Part shown: one piece after another, positions 1-8,902 of the stretch | Position numbering within the stretch: position 1 is the first letter of the stretch | Layout: every line of letters starts with the position of its first letter | Notes under the pieces: model-generated | The model's database searches: none | Seen by the model: the letters and a program-made list of their open reading frames with translations, nothing else | What the model was told of the DNA's origin: nothing | Made by a program: the position numbers and the translations under genes | Assembly: GCF_023822065.1 (NCBI RefSeq) | Contig: NZ_CP084930.1 | Span: forward strand, 496,001 to 560,000 | Direction: 5' to 3' | DNA length: 64,000 bases | Origin: Sphingomonas morindae | GTDB lineage: Bacteria; Pseudomonadota; Alphaproteobacteria; Sphingomonadales; Sphingomonadaceae

Positions 1-148
1 GATCGCGATAGGCGTATTGGCCGGCCTTCTCCACCGCCTGGCGGGCGATGCGGATGGTGTTCTTGCGGCGGCCATAATAGCCCTTGGCCGCATCCAGAAT
101 CCGGTTGTGCTTGGCGCGGGTGGTCGTACCCCGCTTCACGCGTGCCAT
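1..148 (-). CDS. rplT: 50S ribosomal protein L20 (partial, 5' part of gene)
   Basis: The first 49 codons of ribosomal protein L20, a primary 23S rRNA-binding protein of the large subunit; the rest of the gene lies beyond the left edge. The visible N-terminus starts [18 protein letters not shown] and continues with the [14 protein letters not shown] segment, which is diagnostic of L20. It lies 14 bp downstream of rpmI on the same strand, the usual rpmI-rplT pair. No infC is seen upstream of rpmI, so the pair appears to be transcribed from its own promoter. Confidence 0.97.
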   Translation of the reverse strand, partial: MARVKRGTTTRAKHNRILDAAKGYYGRRKNTIRIARQAVEKAGQYAYRD

Positions 149-162
149 GTGCTAAGCCCTCC

Positions 163-366
163 TCAGTTCAGGCCGTAGGGGGCCCAGAGCTTGACCCGGG
201 CGGTATCGGCCTCGGCAAGCACGGTGGTGCCGCGATTGGTACGGATATACTTGGAATTGTGCGAGATCAGCCGGTGGCGCTTGCCGGCCACGCCATGCTT
301 CACCTTGCCGGTGGCGGTGAGCTTGAAGCGCTTCTTGACGCCGCTCTTGGTCTTGAGCTTGGGCAT
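163..366 (-). CDS. rpmI: 50S ribosomal protein L35
   Basis: A 67-residue basic protein starting [20 protein letters not shown], with the [13 protein letters not shown] segment typical of L35, a component of the large ribosomal subunit. Length and both ends match the family. The ATG at 366 is preceded by AAGGAG seven bases upstream, a good ribosome binding site. The gene is followed after 14 bp by rplT and is preceded by a well-formed promoter at 448-476. Confidence 0.98.
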   Translation of the reverse strand: MPKLKTKSGVKKRFKLTATGKVKHGVAGKRHRLISHNSKYIRTNRGTTVLAEADTARVKLWAPYGLN

Positions 367-447
367 TTTCGACTCCTTCATGATGTCGATTGCGGACCTG
401 CCACGGCAGCCCATACTGGCCGGGCCATCCCTCGATCGAAGCGCGGG

Positions 448-476
448 CCTATAGGGATGTCGGGGGCTCCGCGCAA
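448..476 (-). promoter_or_regulatory. Promoter of rpmI-rplT
   Basis: Read on the minus strand: -35 TTGCGC (476-471), a 17-bp spacer, -10 TATAGG (453-448). The same TTGCGC-17-TATAG layout occurs before purC. It would start transcription about 75 bases before the rpmI ATG. Assigned by motif reading only. Confidence 0.55.
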
Positions 477-519
477 GCCTTGTCGGAACCCCGGCGCGGC
501 CGGCGCCGTTCATCCGGCC

Positions 520-2643
520 ATGGCCACAACCGCCCCCGCGCGCACGCCCGCGCCGCCGCCGCCCCCCGCCGCCCCCGCGCGCCGCTCCGGCGACGCGCCG
601 ATCGGCGTCGGGCTCGGCGTGCTCGCCTGCCTGCTCGGGCTGTTGATGCTGGCCTGGGTGGTGCTGTTCGTCACCAAGGGCCGCTTCCTGAAGCCCACCG
701 CCGAGCGGCTGGCGAGCCGAATGCTGCAGCGGCAGGTCCGGATCGCGGGCGACTTCCAGCTCTATCTGGCGCCGATCAACGTCAAGTTCGTCGCCGACGG
801 CCTCACCATCTCCAATCCGGGCTGGGCCAGCCGGCCCAATTTCCTCGAGGCCGCGCATATCGACACGCGCGTCTCCACCATCCGGCTGCTGTTCGGCGAG
901 CGCCATGCCCGCTGGCTCAATCTCGATCGTGCCGCGGTCGATACCGAGTGGGACCAGGCGCATCTCCGCAATACCTGGACCTTCGGCGATCCCAACAAGA
1001 AGGGTGCGCCCTTCCAATGGCCGGTGATCGACCGCGCGACCGTGACGGGCACGACGCTGCGCTACCGCGATCCGCAGATGCAGATCACCACGGACCAGCG
1101 CTTCGACACCGTCCACTCGTCCGACACGCATATCGACGAGGCGATCCGCTTCCAGGGCGGCGGCACGCTGCGCGGCCAGCGCTTCACCAATGCGGGTGCG
1201 CTGCTTTCGCCGAACTCCACCGTGCGGCTCGGGCGCAACCGGCTTGAACTCCATGCCGATGCCGGCCCCACCCATGTCGATCTCAATGGCGTGCTGCCGG
1301 CGGCGACGCAGATCGAGGGATCGGACCTGCACCTCAAGGCGCGCGGCCCCAACATGCGGCTGATGTTCGATCTGCTCGGCATCGTCATCCCCGATACGCG
1401 CGCCTTCCGCTTCACCTCCGATCTTACCAAGGTCGGCCCCGAATGGCGCTTCACGCGCCTGGCCGGCCGGTTCGGCGACAGCGATCTCGCCGGCCGCATG
1501 ACCGTGTCGGTGCCGGACGGCCGTCCGCGCATCAACGCGACGCTGGCGTCGCGCCAGGTCGACATTCTCGATGTCGGTCCGTTCATCGGCTATGCGCCCG
1601 AAACGCTGGCGAGCAAGGGCGCCACCGCCGCCGCCACCACACAATCGCGCCGCGATCATCCGCGCATCCTCCCCGATGCCCCGCTCCGCGCGGAGGCGCT
1701 CAAGCGCTTCGACGCGCATGTCGATTACAAGGTGGCGACGGTGCGCGCGCCCAATCTGCCCGTGTCGAACATCGCGCTCACGCTCGATCTCGACCATAAT
1801 CTGCTCGCCCTGTCGCCGTTGACCATGGATCTGGCGGGCGGCCACCTCGCCTCCGACATCGCGCTCGACGCGCGCCAGCCGGCGGTGCGCACCAGCTACG
1901 ACATCCGCCTCTCGCCGACACCGATGGGCCGGCTGCTGAAAGGCTTCGGCATCGATCAGCCGGGCACCACCGGCACCGTCAAGGCGCGGATCAAGATGGA
2001 GGGCACCGGCGATTCGGTGCGCAAGTCGCTGGCCAGCGCCAATGGCCGGATCGCGATCGCGCTGCCGGCCGGCACCTTCTTCACCAGCTATGCCCAGCTG
2101 TCCGAATTCGACATCGGCGTGTTCGTGCAGAAGCTGCTGCAGAACAAGCTCAAGCAGCCCATCCAGATCAATTGCGGCCTGATCGCCTTCACGGTGCGCG
2201 ACGGGGTCGCCACCGCCGATCCCATCCTCATCGACACCAGCAAGAATGTGATGAGCGCAACCGGCGGCTTCAGCTTCAAGGATGAATCGCTCAACCTCAC
2301 CTTCCGCGCGCGGGCGAAGAAATTCTCCGCCTTTTCGGGCCAGTCGCCGGTCGGCATCCGCGGCTATTTCGCGGCGCCCGCGCTCCAGATCGTGAGCCCG
2401 CAGCTGCTCGGCCGCGCCGGCGCGGCGGTCGCGCTGGGCGTGGTGGCGACCCCGCTGGCCTCGATCCTCGCCTTTGTCGATCCCGGCACCACGCCCGACA
2501 CGGCCTGCGGCCCGGTGCTGGAAGGCGCGCATGCCTCGGCGATGCGGACGGAGAAGGGCAAGCCCGTGAAGGGCCTCGGCACCAAGGCCGAAAACCGCGA
2601 GGAAGCCGCCAAGCCGAAGAAGAAGTTCCTGGGGATCTTCTGA
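520..2643 (+). CDS. AsmA family protein
   Basis: A 707-residue protein of the AsmA/DUF748-like family: large inner-membrane-anchored periplasmic proteins implicated in outer-membrane biogenesis and lipid transport. After a Pro/Ala-rich cytoplasmic leader there is one membrane helix (about residues 28-52), then the AsmA-typical start of the periplasmic domain ([18 protein letters not shown], then LTISNPGW). The C-terminal third carries the repeated AsmA-like beta segments ([15 protein letters not shown], then LPAGTFF). It ends in a Lys-rich tail. The start at 520 was chosen because upstream in-frame codons run into the rpmI region and give non-conserved sequence. The exact substrate is unknown. 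Confidence 0.8.
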   Translation: MATTAPARTPAPPPPPAAPARRSGDAPIGVGLGVLACLLGLLMLAWVVLFVTKGRFLKPTAERLASRMLQRQVRIAGDFQLYLAPINVKFVADGLTISNPGWASRPNFLEAAHIDTRVSTIRLLFGERHARWLNLDRAAVDTEWDQAHLRNTWTFGDPNKKGAPFQWPVIDRATVTGTTLRYRDPQMQITTDQRFDTVHSSDTHIDEAIRFQGGGTLRGQRFTNAGALLSPNSTVRLGRNRLELHADAGPTHVDLNGVLPAATQIEGSDLHLKARGPNMRLMFDLLGIVIPDTRAFRFTSDLTKVGPEWRFTRLAGRFGDSDLAGRMTVSVPDGRPRINATLASRQVDILDVGPFIGYAPETLASKGATAAATTQSRRDHPRILPDAPLRAEALKRFDAHVDYKVATVRAPNLPVSNIALTLDLDHNLLALSPLTMDLAGGHLASDIALDARQPAVRTSYDIRLSPTPMGRLLKGFGIDQPGTTGTVKARIKMEGTGDSVRKSLASANGRIAIALPAGTFFTSYAQLSEFDIGVFVQKLLQNKLKQPIQINCGLIAFTVRDGVATADPILIDTSKNVMSATGGFSFKDESLNLTFRARAKKFSAFSGQSPVGIRGYFAAPALQIVSPQLLGRAGAAVALGVVATPLASILAFVDPGTTPDTACGPVLEGAHASAMRTEKGKPVKGLGTKAENREEAAKPKKKFLGIF

Positions 2644-2662
2644 GCGGCGGCGGTGGCGCGGT

Positions 2663-3430
2663 TCAGCCCTCGAGCCGCGCGAGGATGGGCGCGAGCAGGC
2701 GCGGATCGCCGGCGGCAACCACGCGCCCGTCGCTGGCGGCGGTGAGTGGGGCGCCCTGCCAGTCGCGCATCACCCCGCCCGCGCCTTCCACCACCGGCAC
2801 CAGCGCGGCGAAATCATAGAGTTTGAGATTGGCCTCGATCACCGCATCCAGCTGGCCGAGCGCGACCAGCCCGTAGTTATAGCAATCGCCGCCCCAGATC
2901 GCGTCCCGCGCGCCGGCGGCGACGCGGCCATAGGCATGCAGTTCGGCCTCGGCGAAGGCCTGGGGCGCGGTGCTGCCGATATGGGCATGGTCCAGCGTCG
3001 CGCAGTGCCGCGTCGACACCGGCATGGCGTTGAAGCGCGTGGGCTGGCCCCGCGCGCCCACCCAGCGCTCGCGCAGAATGGGCTGGTCGATCACGCCGAG
3101 CGCGGGCACGCCCTCCTCGACCAGCGCGATCAGCGTGCCGAACAGCGGCCGGCCGGTCACGAAGGCGCGGGTGCCGTCGATCGGATCGAGTACCCAGACC
3201 CGCCGCGCCTCGCCGCGCACCACACCATATTCCTCGCCGAAAATGCCATCCTCAGGCCGCTCGGCCTCGATCAGCGCGCGCATCGCCGCCTCGGCGGCGC
3301 GATCGGCGGCGGTGACGGGCGAATCGTCGCCCTTCTGCTCCATCGCGAACTCGGCGCGGAAAAAGGGGCGGATCGCGGCCCCGGCGGCATCGGCGAGGGC
3401 ATGGGCGAGGCGGATATCGTCGGGGCTCAT
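2663..3430 (-). CDS. hisN: Histidinol-phosphatase, inositol monophosphatase family
   Basis: A 255-residue member of the Mg-dependent inositol monophosphatase superfamily, most like the HisN-type histidinol-phosphatase that dephosphorylates L-histidinol phosphate in histidine biosynthesis. Visible metal-site motifs are GEEYG (Glu66 region), WVLDPIDGT (Asp82, Asp85) and the later [15 protein letters not shown], where the Asp completes the site. The ORF begins [17 protein letters not shown], as alphaproteobacterial HisN proteins do. It diverges from the VOC gene with only 35 bp between the two ATG codons. There is no Shine-Dalgarno sequence; a -10 lies 7 bases upstream of the ATG. A general inositol monophosphatase activity cannot be excluded. 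Confidence 0.85.
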   Translation of the reverse strand: MSPDDIRLAHALADAAGAAIRPFFRAEFAMEQKGDDSPVTAADRAAEAAMRALIEAERPEDGIFGEEYGVVRGEARRVWVLDPIDGTRAFVTGRPLFGTLIALVEEGVPALGVIDQPILRERWVGARGQPTRFNAMPVSTRHCATLDHAHIGSTAPQAFAEAELHAYGRVAAGARDAIWGGDCYNYGLVALGQLDAVIEANLKLYDFAALVPVVEGAGGVMRDWQGAPLTAASDGRVVAAGDPRLLAPILARLEG

Positions 3431-3466
3431 GGCCGCCTGCCTAGCAAGCTGCTACAGCCAGCGCCA
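3430..3466. promoter_or_regulatory. Interlocked divergent promoters of hisN and the VOC gene
   Basis: The 35 bp between the two ATG codons holds two facing promoters. Plus strand: TGGCCG (3430-3435), 17 bp, TACAGC (3453-3458), 7 bp, ATG. Minus strand: TGGCGC (3466-3461), 17 bp, TAGGCA (3443-3438), 7 bp, ATG. Each -35 overlaps the start codon of the opposite gene, and neither gene has a Shine-Dalgarno sequence, so both mRNAs would be leaderless. Confidence 0.5.
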
Positions 3467-3903
3467 TGCGCCCCGCCATCATCCCCTGCCTGCGCTATGC
3501 CGATGCGCCCTCCGCCATCCTCTTTCTGTGCGATGCCTTCGGCTTCTTGCCGGCGGCGATCCATGGCGACGAGGAGGATCAGCAGATCATCTACCACGCC
3601 CAGCTGGTGCTGGGCGAGGCGATGGTGATGCTCGCCTCGGCCGAGGCGGACGACGAGGCGCAGGCGCTCTATGGCTGGCGCTCGCCCGAAGAGGCGGGCG
3701 GCGTGACGCAGACGCTCTATGTCGTGGTCGAGGATGTCGACGGCCATTGCGCCCGCGCCCGCGCGGCCGGGGCGCGCATCCTCAGCGAGCCGCACGACAA
3801 TGAGGGCTATCCCGGGCGTGGCTATGACGCGGTCGATCCCGAGGGCCATGTCTGGAGCTTCGGCAGCTACGATCCCTTCGCGCCGCCGGTCGCCGACGCC
3901 TGA
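3466..3903 (+). CDS. VOC superfamily (glyoxalase/bleomycin-resistance fold) protein
   Basis: A 145-residue single-domain protein of the vicinal-oxygen-chelate superfamily, close to the PhnB/YdcJ-like group (RPAIIPCLRYADAPSAILFL at the start; HDNEGYPGRGYDAVDPEGHVW at the end). The two beta-alpha-beta-beta-beta modules are visible, with acidic and His residues in the usual metal-proximal places (DPEGHVWSFG). The substrate cannot be assigned; members range from metal-dependent enzymes to binding proteins. It is transcribed away from hisN through the shared 35-bp promoter region and ends 10 bp before the converging prs gene. Confidence 0.8.
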   Translation: MRPAIIPCLRYADAPSAILFLCDAFGFLPAAIHGDEEDQQIIYHAQLVLGEAMVMLASAEADDEAQALYGWRSPEEAGGVTQTLYVVVEDVDGHCARARAAGARILSEPHDNEGYPGRGYDAVDPEGHVWSFGSYDPFAPPVADA

Positions 3904-3913
3904 GCCGCCGGGC

Positions 3914-4849
3914 TCAGTCGAACAGCGACGAGACCGAGCTTTCGTCGGCGATCCGCTTGATCGCCTCGGCGAGCAGCGGCGCGATGGTGAGCTGGCGCAC
4001 CTTGTCCGCCTCGGCGGCGCCTTCCGGCGCGGCGAGCGAATCGGTGACGACCAATTCGGTCAGCGCCGAGCCCTGGACCCGCGCGATCGCGCCGCCCGAG
4101 AGCACGCCATGGCTGACATAGGCGACCACATCCTCCGCCCCCGCCTCGCGCAGCGCCGCCGCCGCGTTGCACAACGTGCCCGCGGAATCGACGATATCGT
4201 CGACCAGGATGCAGAAGCGCCCCGCGACATCGCCGATGATGTTCATCACCTCCGACTCGCCCGGCCGCTCGCGGCGCTTGTCGACGATCGCGAGCGGCGC
4301 GTTGTCGAGCCGCTTGGACAAGGCACGGGCCCGCACCACGCCGCCGACATCGGGCGAGACGACCATCAGGTTGCGGCCCGCGAACCGCGCCTGGATATCG
4401 GCCGACATCACCGGCGCGGCATAGAGATTGTCGGTCGGTATGTCGAAAAAGCCCTGGATCTGGCCGGCATGGAGATCGACGGAGAGAACGCGGTCGGCGC
4501 CGGCGCCGGTGATCAGATTGGCCACGAGCTTGGCCGAGATCGGCGTGCGCGGGCCGGGTTTGCGATCCTGCCGGGCATAGCCGAAATAAGGGATGACCGC
4601 CGTGATGCGCCGCGCCGAGGCGCGCTTCAGCGCATCGATGCAGATCAGCAATTCCATGAGATTATCGTTGGTGGGAAAGCCCGTGGACTGGATGACGAAC
4701 ACATCCTCGCCGCGCACATTCTCGTGGATTTCCACGAAAATCTCTTCGTCCGCGAAGCGGCGGACGCTCGCGTTCGTGAGCGGCAGGTCGAGATAGTCGG
4801 CGATCGCCTGGGCGAGCGGGAGATTCGAGTTGCCCGACAGCAGTTTCAT
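3914..4849 (-). CDS. prs: Ribose-phosphate pyrophosphokinase
   Basis: A 311-residue PRPP synthetase, making 5-phosphoribosyl 1-diphosphate from ribose 5-phosphate and ATP for nucleotide, His and Trp synthesis. It starts [20 protein letters not shown], has the Mg/ATP segment [12 protein letters not shown], the [19 protein letters not shown] motif and the PRPP-binding loop [13 protein letters not shown]. Length equals that of other alphaproteobacterial Prs. It converges on the VOC gene and has its own promoter upstream. Confidence 0.97.
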   Translation of the reverse strand: MKLLSGNSNLPLAQAIADYLDLPLTNASVRRFADEEIFVEIHENVRGEDVFVIQSTGFPTNDNLMELLICIDALKRASARRITAVIPYFGYARQDRKPGPRTPISAKLVANLITGAGADRVLSVDLHAGQIQGFFDIPTDNLYAAPVMSADIQARFAGRNLMVVSPDVGGVVRARALSKRLDNAPLAIVDKRRERPGESEVMNIIGDVAGRFCILVDDIVDSAGTLCNAAAALREAGAEDVVAYVSHGVLSGGAIARVQGSALTELVVTDSLAAPEGAAEADKVRQLTIAPLLAEAIKRIADESSVSSLFD

Positions 4850-4882
4850 CGACGGCCCTTTCGCCCCCCGAGAGTCGCGGCG

Positions 4883-4911
4883 CGTCTAGCGAGCAAGCGA
4901 GGCCGTGCCAA
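4883..4911 (-). promoter_or_regulatory. Putative promoter of prs
   Basis: Minus strand: -35 TTGGCA (4911-4906), 17-bp spacer, -10 TAGACG (4888-4883). Transcription would start about 27-30 bases before the prs ATG. Confidence 0.4.
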
Positions 4912-4934
4912 GGTGGCGAGGCCGCGCTTGCCGC

Positions 4935-4962
4935 TTCCCCGCACCTCCATCCGGCTTTAGGG
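4935..4962 (+). promoter_or_regulatory. Putative leaderless promoter of gltX
   Basis: TTCCCC (4935-4940), 16-bp spacer, TTAGGG (4957-4962), then 7 bases to the gltX ATG at 4970, with no Shine-Dalgarno sequence between. Confidence 0.35.
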
Positions 4963-4969
4963 CGGCGGC

Positions 4970-6328
4970 ATGAGCCTTGTCACCCGCTTCGCGCCGTCGC
5001 CGACCGGCCGCCTCCATGTCGGCAATATCCGCACCGCGCTGGTCTGTTGGCTGGCCGCCCGCGCCGAAGGCGGCCGCTTCCTGCTGCGGCTCGACGATAC
5101 CGATCAGGCCCGCTCGAGCGAGGCGCATGTCAAGGCGATCCGCGCGGACCTCGCCTGGCTGGGGCTCCATCCCGATGGCGAGGTGCGGCAATCGGCGCGC
5201 GCGGCGCTGTACGAGGCCGCCTTCGATCGGCTGCGCGCGGCGGGGCGCGTCTATCCCGCCTATGAAAGCGAGCAGGAACTGGCGCTCAAGCGCAAGGTCG
5301 CGCTCGGGCGCGGCCTGCCGCCGCTCTACGATCGCGCGGCGCTGCGGCTGAGCGCGGCGGATCATGCCCGCTTCGCCGCCGAGGGCGTGGCGCCGCACTG
5401 GCGCTTCCGCCTCGATCCCGCGCCGATCGCCTGGGACGATCTGGTGCGCGGGCCCCAGCGGTTCGACGGCGCCGCCCTGTCCGATCCGGTGGTGCGGCGC
5501 GCCGATGGCAGCTGGCTCTATCTGCTGCCCAGCGTGATCGACGATGGCGAGATGGGCATCACCCATGTCGTGCGCGGCGAGGATCATGTCAGCAACACCG
5601 CGATCCAGCTGCAGATGTTCGAGGCGCTCGGGCTGGCGCTGCCGCGCTTCGCCCATATGGCGCTGCTGACCGGCGCCGACGGCAAATTGTCCAAGCGCAA
5701 GGATGCGGTGGGGATCGCCGCGCTGCGCGAGGCGGGGATCGAGCCGCAGACGCTGCTGGCGCTGCTGGCGCGGCTGGGCACCAGCGAGCCGGTGGTGCCG
5801 GTGGCGCGAATCGCCGATCTCGTGCCCGGCTTCGCCTTTGGCCAGTTGGGCCGCGCGCCCGCCCGCTTCGACCCGGCCGAGCTGGCGCAGCTCAACGCCA
5901 AGACCCTCCACCTGCTGCCCTATGAGATGGTGGCGGCGCGGCTGCCGGCGGATATGGACGCCGCCGGCTGGGCGGCGATCCGTCCCAATGTGGAACGGAT
6001 CGAGGATGCCGCCGGCTGGTGGGCGATCGTCACCGCCGGCCCGGCGCCGGTGTCGCTCGACCCGGTCGATCGCGCCTTCTGCGCGCAGGCCGCCGACCTG
6101 GCGGCGGCGATCGGCTGGGACGAGGCGCCCTGGGCTGCGCTGACCGCGGCGCTCAAGACCGCCACCGGGCGCAAGGGACGATCGCTGTTCCTGCCGCTGC
6201 GGCTGGCGCTGACGGGGCGCGATCATGGCCCGGACATGGCCGCGCTGCTGCCGCTGATCGGCCGCGAGGCGAGCATCGCCCGGCTGCGCGCGGCGGGGAT
6301 GACGGATGGCGCGGCCGCGCCTATCTAA
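4970..6328 (+). CDS. gltX: Glutamate--tRNA ligase
   Basis: A 452-residue class I aminoacyl-tRNA synthetase charging tRNA-Glu (or discriminating/non-discriminating variants of it). The HIGH-type signature is HVGN (residues 16-19, inside FAPSPTGRLHVGNIRTAL) and the KMSKS-type signature is KLSKRKD near residues 239-245. RFLLRLDDTDQARS is the Glu-recognition segment. Alphaproteobacteria often carry two GltX paralogues, and this sequence with its divergent C-terminal anticodon-binding part could be either. It is transcribed divergently from prs and is followed after 5 bp by a small membrane protein gene. Confidence 0.93.
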   Translation: MSLVTRFAPSPTGRLHVGNIRTALVCWLAARAEGGRFLLRLDDTDQARSSEAHVKAIRADLAWLGLHPDGEVRQSARAALYEAAFDRLRAAGRVYPAYESEQELALKRKVALGRGLPPLYDRAALRLSAADHARFAAEGVAPHWRFRLDPAPIAWDDLVRGPQRFDGAALSDPVVRRADGSWLYLLPSVIDDGEMGITHVVRGEDHVSNTAIQLQMFEALGLALPRFAHMALLTGADGKLSKRKDAVGIAALREAGIEPQTLLALLARLGTSEPVVPVARIADLVPGFAFGQLGRAPARFDPAELAQLNAKTLHLLPYEMVAARLPADMDAAGWAAIRPNVERIEDAAGWWAIVTAGPAPVSLDPVDRAFCAQAADLAAAIGWDEAPWAALTAALKTATGRKGRSLFLPLRLALTGRDHGPDMAALLPLIGREASIARLRAAGMTDGAAAPI

Positions 6329-6333
6329 GCGGC

Positions 6334-6648
6334 ATGGCCCTTCCTCGCCCGTCTCGCCCGCTTGCCGCCTGGCAGGATTTCGTCGGCTTCCTCCGCTCGC
6401 GCGAGCGGCACGATTATATCGCCGCGCTGCTCGCCGTCGCGATCACCAGCTTCATCCTCTACGCCTTCTATCATGACAGCTATGCCGAGCGGCAGCCGCG
6501 CATCGTCTATGTCGAAAGCTGGCCGGCCACCCGCACCGACGCCGAGATCAAGCGCGACATCACCGCCGAGCAGGCCGCGCGCGATCGCGCCAAGGCCGAG
6601 CGCCAGGCGCAGTATAAGCGGCTGGCGGATCAGCTCGGCATTCGCTGA
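6334..6648 (+). CDS. Small single-pass membrane protein, unknown function
   Basis: A 104-residue protein I do not recognise by name. It has a short basic N-terminus, one membrane helix (about residues 29-46, AALLAVAITSFILYAFYH), then a charged, probably helical C-terminal half rich in Glu/Lys/Arg/Ala ending with RLADQLGIR. The segment RIVYVESWPATRTDAEIKRD resembles short membrane proteins found downstream of gltX in sphingomonads, so it is likely a real conserved gene. It starts 5 bp after gltX and is probably co-transcribed with it. Confidence 0.7.
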   Translation: MALPRPSRPLAAWQDFVGFLRSRERHDYIAALLAVAITSFILYAFYHDSYAERQPRIVYVESWPATRTDAEIKRDITAEQAARDRAKAERQAQYKRLADQLGIR

Positions 6649-6666
6649 GCCCGACACGACAGCCAC

Positions 6667-6695
6667 TCGAAATCGCGCCGCCGGCGCGCTAGGGG
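6667..6695 (+). promoter_or_regulatory. Putative leaderless promoter of ribE
   Basis: TCGAAA (6667-6672), 17-bp spacer, TAGGGG (6690-6695), then 6 bases to the ribE ATG. The 53-bp gap is too short for an FMN riboswitch. Confidence 0.35.
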
Positions 6696-6701
6696 CAGGC
6701 C

Positions 6702-7301
6702 ATGTTCACGGGCATCATCACCGATATCGGCACCATCGCGCATATCGAGCAGCGCGGCGATCTGCGCGTCACCATCGCGTCCGCCTATGACATGGAGACG
6801 GTGGCGCTGGGGGCCTCGATCGCCTGCTCGGGCGTGTGCCTGACGGTGGTGGACAAGGCGCCCGGCCGGTTCATGGTGGATGTCTCCGCCGAAACCGTCT
6901 CGCGCACCGCCAATCTTTGGCGCGAGGGGCGGCAGCTCAATCTCGAGCGCGCGCTCAGGCTGGGCGACGAGCTGGGCGGCCATATCGTCACCGGCCATGT
7001 CGATGGCGTCGGCACGGTGGTGGCGATCAGCCCGGACGGCGATTCGCAGCGCGTCTCGATCAAGGCGCCGCCCGCGCTCGCCCCCTATATCGCGGCCAAG
7101 GGCTCGATCGCGGTCGACGGCGTGTCGCTGACCGTCAACAGCGTCGAGGACGAGGCCGATGGCGCGCTGTTCGGCCTCAACATCATTCCCCACACCGCTG
7201 CCGAGACGACCTTCGCCGCGCTCACGCCCGGCGCCGAGGTCAATCTCGAGATCGACGTCCTGGCCCGCTATCTCGGCCGCATGGAGCAACTCCGCGCATG
7301 A
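6702..7301 (+). CDS. ribE: Riboflavin synthase (alpha chain)
   Basis: A 199-residue enzyme that dismutates two 6,7-dimethyl-8-ribityllumazines to riboflavin. It starts MFTGIITDIGTIAHIE and shows the two lumazine-binding repeats (about 1-97 and 98-190), each with the GHIVTGHVDG / VSLTVN type motifs. Length is standard. Its stop codon overlaps the ribB start (ATGA), so translation is coupled in the ribE-ribB-ribH operon. ribD is not in the window. Confidence 0.96.
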   Translation: MFTGIITDIGTIAHIEQRGDLRVTIASAYDMETVALGASIACSGVCLTVVDKAPGRFMVDVSAETVSRTANLWREGRQLNLERALRLGDELGGHIVTGHVDGVGTVVAISPDGDSQRVSIKAPPALAPYIAAKGSIAVDGVSLTVNSVEDEADGALFGLNIIPHTAAETTFAALTPGAEVNLEIDVLARYLGRMEQLRA

Positions 7302-8425
7302 GCGCCTCCCCGCTGCGCACGCCGCGCCACGCCTTTCTTTCCGCCGCCGAGGAGATCATCGAGGAGGCGCGCAACGGCCGCATGTTCATCCTCGTCGACG
7401 ACGAGGACCGGGAGAATGAGGGGGATCTCGTCATCCCCGCGCAGATGGCGACGCCGACCGCGATCAATTTCATGGCGACGCACGGCCGCGGCCTGATCTG
7501 CCTCGCGCTCGGCAAGGAGCGCTGCGACCAGCTCGGGCTCGGGCTGATGAGCCGCAACAACGGCACGCGCCACGAGACCGCCTTCACCACCTCGATTGAG
7601 GCGCGCGACGGCGTAACCACGGGGATTTCCGCCGGCGATCGCGCGCGCACCATCGCGGTGGCGATCGATGCCGCCAAGGGACCGGAGCATATCGTCACCC
7701 CCGGCCATGTCTTTCCGCTGGTGGCGCGGCCGGGCGGCGTGCTGGTGCGCGCGGGCCATACCGAGGCGGCGGTCGACGTGGCGCGGCTGGCGGGGCTCAA
7801 CCCGTCCGGCGTGATCTGCGAGATCATGAAGGACGACGGCACCATGGCGCGGCTCGACGATCTGGTCGGCTTCGCCCAGCGCCACGGCCTCAAGATCGGC
7901 ACCATCCGCGATCTCATCGCCTATCGCCGCCGCCACGATCATCTTGTCGAGAAGGTGGGCGAGAAGCCGTTCCACTCGGATTATGGCGGCGATTGGCGGA
8001 TCATCACCTATCGCAACAAGATCGACGGCAGCGAATCCCTGGTGTTGCAGAAGGGCCAGGTGGTGCCCGACACGCCGGCGCTGGTGCGCGTCCATCCCGT
8101 GTCGCTGCTGGGCGACATGCTGGGCGAGGCCGGCCCGCGCAAGCGGCTGCTCCAGCGCGCCATGGCCGAGATCGGCCGCGCCGGCAGCGGCATCATCGTG
8201 GTGCTGGGCGGCGGCGCCGACGGGCGGGTGGGCGCGATGCTGAGCAGCGACCGCGAGCCCGAAATGGATATCCGCTCCTACGGGATCGGCGCGCAGATCC
8301 TCACCGATCTCGGCGTGCACGACATGATCCTGCTCTCCAATTCCCACCACACGCTGATCGCGCTGGACGGCTATGGCCTCAATGTCGTCGAGGAACGGCC
8401 GATCCCCGCGGAGGAGCCCCGGTAA
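7298..8425 (+). CDS. ribB: 3,4-dihydroxy-2-butanone 4-phosphate synthase with degenerate GTP cyclohydrolase II domain
   Basis: A 375-residue protein. The N-terminal domain (about 1-215) is DHBP synthase, converting ribulose 5-phosphate to the four-carbon riboflavin precursor; it has [18 protein letters not shown] and [23 protein letters not shown]. The C-terminal part (about 225-375) aligns with RibA-type GTP cyclohydrolase II ([14 protein letters not shown], then [19 protein letters not shown]), but the three zinc-binding cysteines and the RQEGRG motif are absent, so that domain is probably not a cyclohydrolase. A separate RibA must exist elsewhere. The gene overlaps ribE and ribH by 4 and 1 bp. 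Confidence 0.93.
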   Translation: MSASPLRTPRHAFLSAAEEIIEEARNGRMFILVDDEDRENEGDLVIPAQMATPTAINFMATHGRGLICLALGKERCDQLGLGLMSRNNGTRHETAFTTSIEARDGVTTGISAGDRARTIAVAIDAAKGPEHIVTPGHVFPLVARPGGVLVRAGHTEAAVDVARLAGLNPSGVICEIMKDDGTMARLDDLVGFAQRHGLKIGTIRDLIAYRRRHDHLVEKVGEKPFHSDYGGDWRIITYRNKIDGSESLVLQKGQVVPDTPALVRVHPVSLLGDMLGEAGPRKRLLQRAMAEIGRAGSGIIVVLGGGADGRVGAMLSSDREPEMDIRSYGIGAQILTDLGVHDMILLSNSHHTLIALDGYGLNVVEERPIPAEEPR

Positions 8426-8841
8426 TGGCCAACATCCTCATCGTCGAAGCGCGCTTCTACGGGCATCTCAACGATCTGCTGCTGGAAGGCGCGCGCGCGG
8501 CGCTGACCGCCGCGGGCCATCGCCACGAGACGATCACCGTGCCGGGCGCGCTCGAGATTCCGGGCGCGATCGCGCTGGCGGCGGACCAGTATGACGGCTT
8601 CGTCGCGCTCGGCGTGGTGATCCGGGGCGAGACCTATCATTTCGAGATCGTCGCCGGCGAGAGCGCGCGCGCGCTGATGGCGTTGACCCTGGACGGGCTG
8701 GCGATCGGCAACGGCATCCTCACGGTCGAAAACGAAGCGCAGGCGCTCGCCCGCGCGCGGCCCGACGAGAAGGACAAGGGCGGCGAGGCGGCCAAGGCGG
8801 CGCTGGCGATGCTGGCGCTCAGGGACCGCTTCGGCGCCTGA
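8425..8841 (+). CDS. ribH: 6,7-dimethyl-8-ribityllumazine synthase
   Basis: A 138-residue lumazine synthase, condensing 5-amino-6-ribitylamino-uracil with dihydroxybutanone phosphate in the penultimate riboflavin step. Motifs: [19 protein letters not shown] at the N-terminus, [35 protein letters not shown], and [15 protein letters not shown]. The start overlaps the ribB stop by one base (TAATG), giving tight coupling. It is slightly short, as many alphaproteobacterial RibH proteins are. Confidence 0.95.
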   Translation: MANILIVEARFYGHLNDLLLEGARAALTAAGHRHETITVPGALEIPGAIALAADQYDGFVALGVVIRGETYHFEIVAGESARALMALTLDGLAIGNGILTVENEAQALARARPDEKDKGGEAAKAALAMLALRDRFGA

Positions 8842-8867
8842 GCCCTCGGCCGGGGCGCGGCGCGGCA

Positions 8868-8896
8868 TTGGCGCGCGCCCGCGCCGGGTGTAGGAG
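8868..8896 (+). promoter_or_regulatory. Putative promoter of the COQ9-like gene
   Basis: TTGGCG (8868-8873), 17-bp spacer, TAGGAG (8891-8896), 6 bases to ATG. The TAGGAGG also resembles a ribosome binding site, so the -10 reading is ambiguous here. Confidence 0.3.
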
Positions 8897-8902
8897 GCCG
8901 GC

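Noticed and set aside
6649-6701. FMN riboswitch before the riboflavin genes
   Set aside because: The gap is only 53 bp and lacks the conserved RFN element; a promoter reading fits better.
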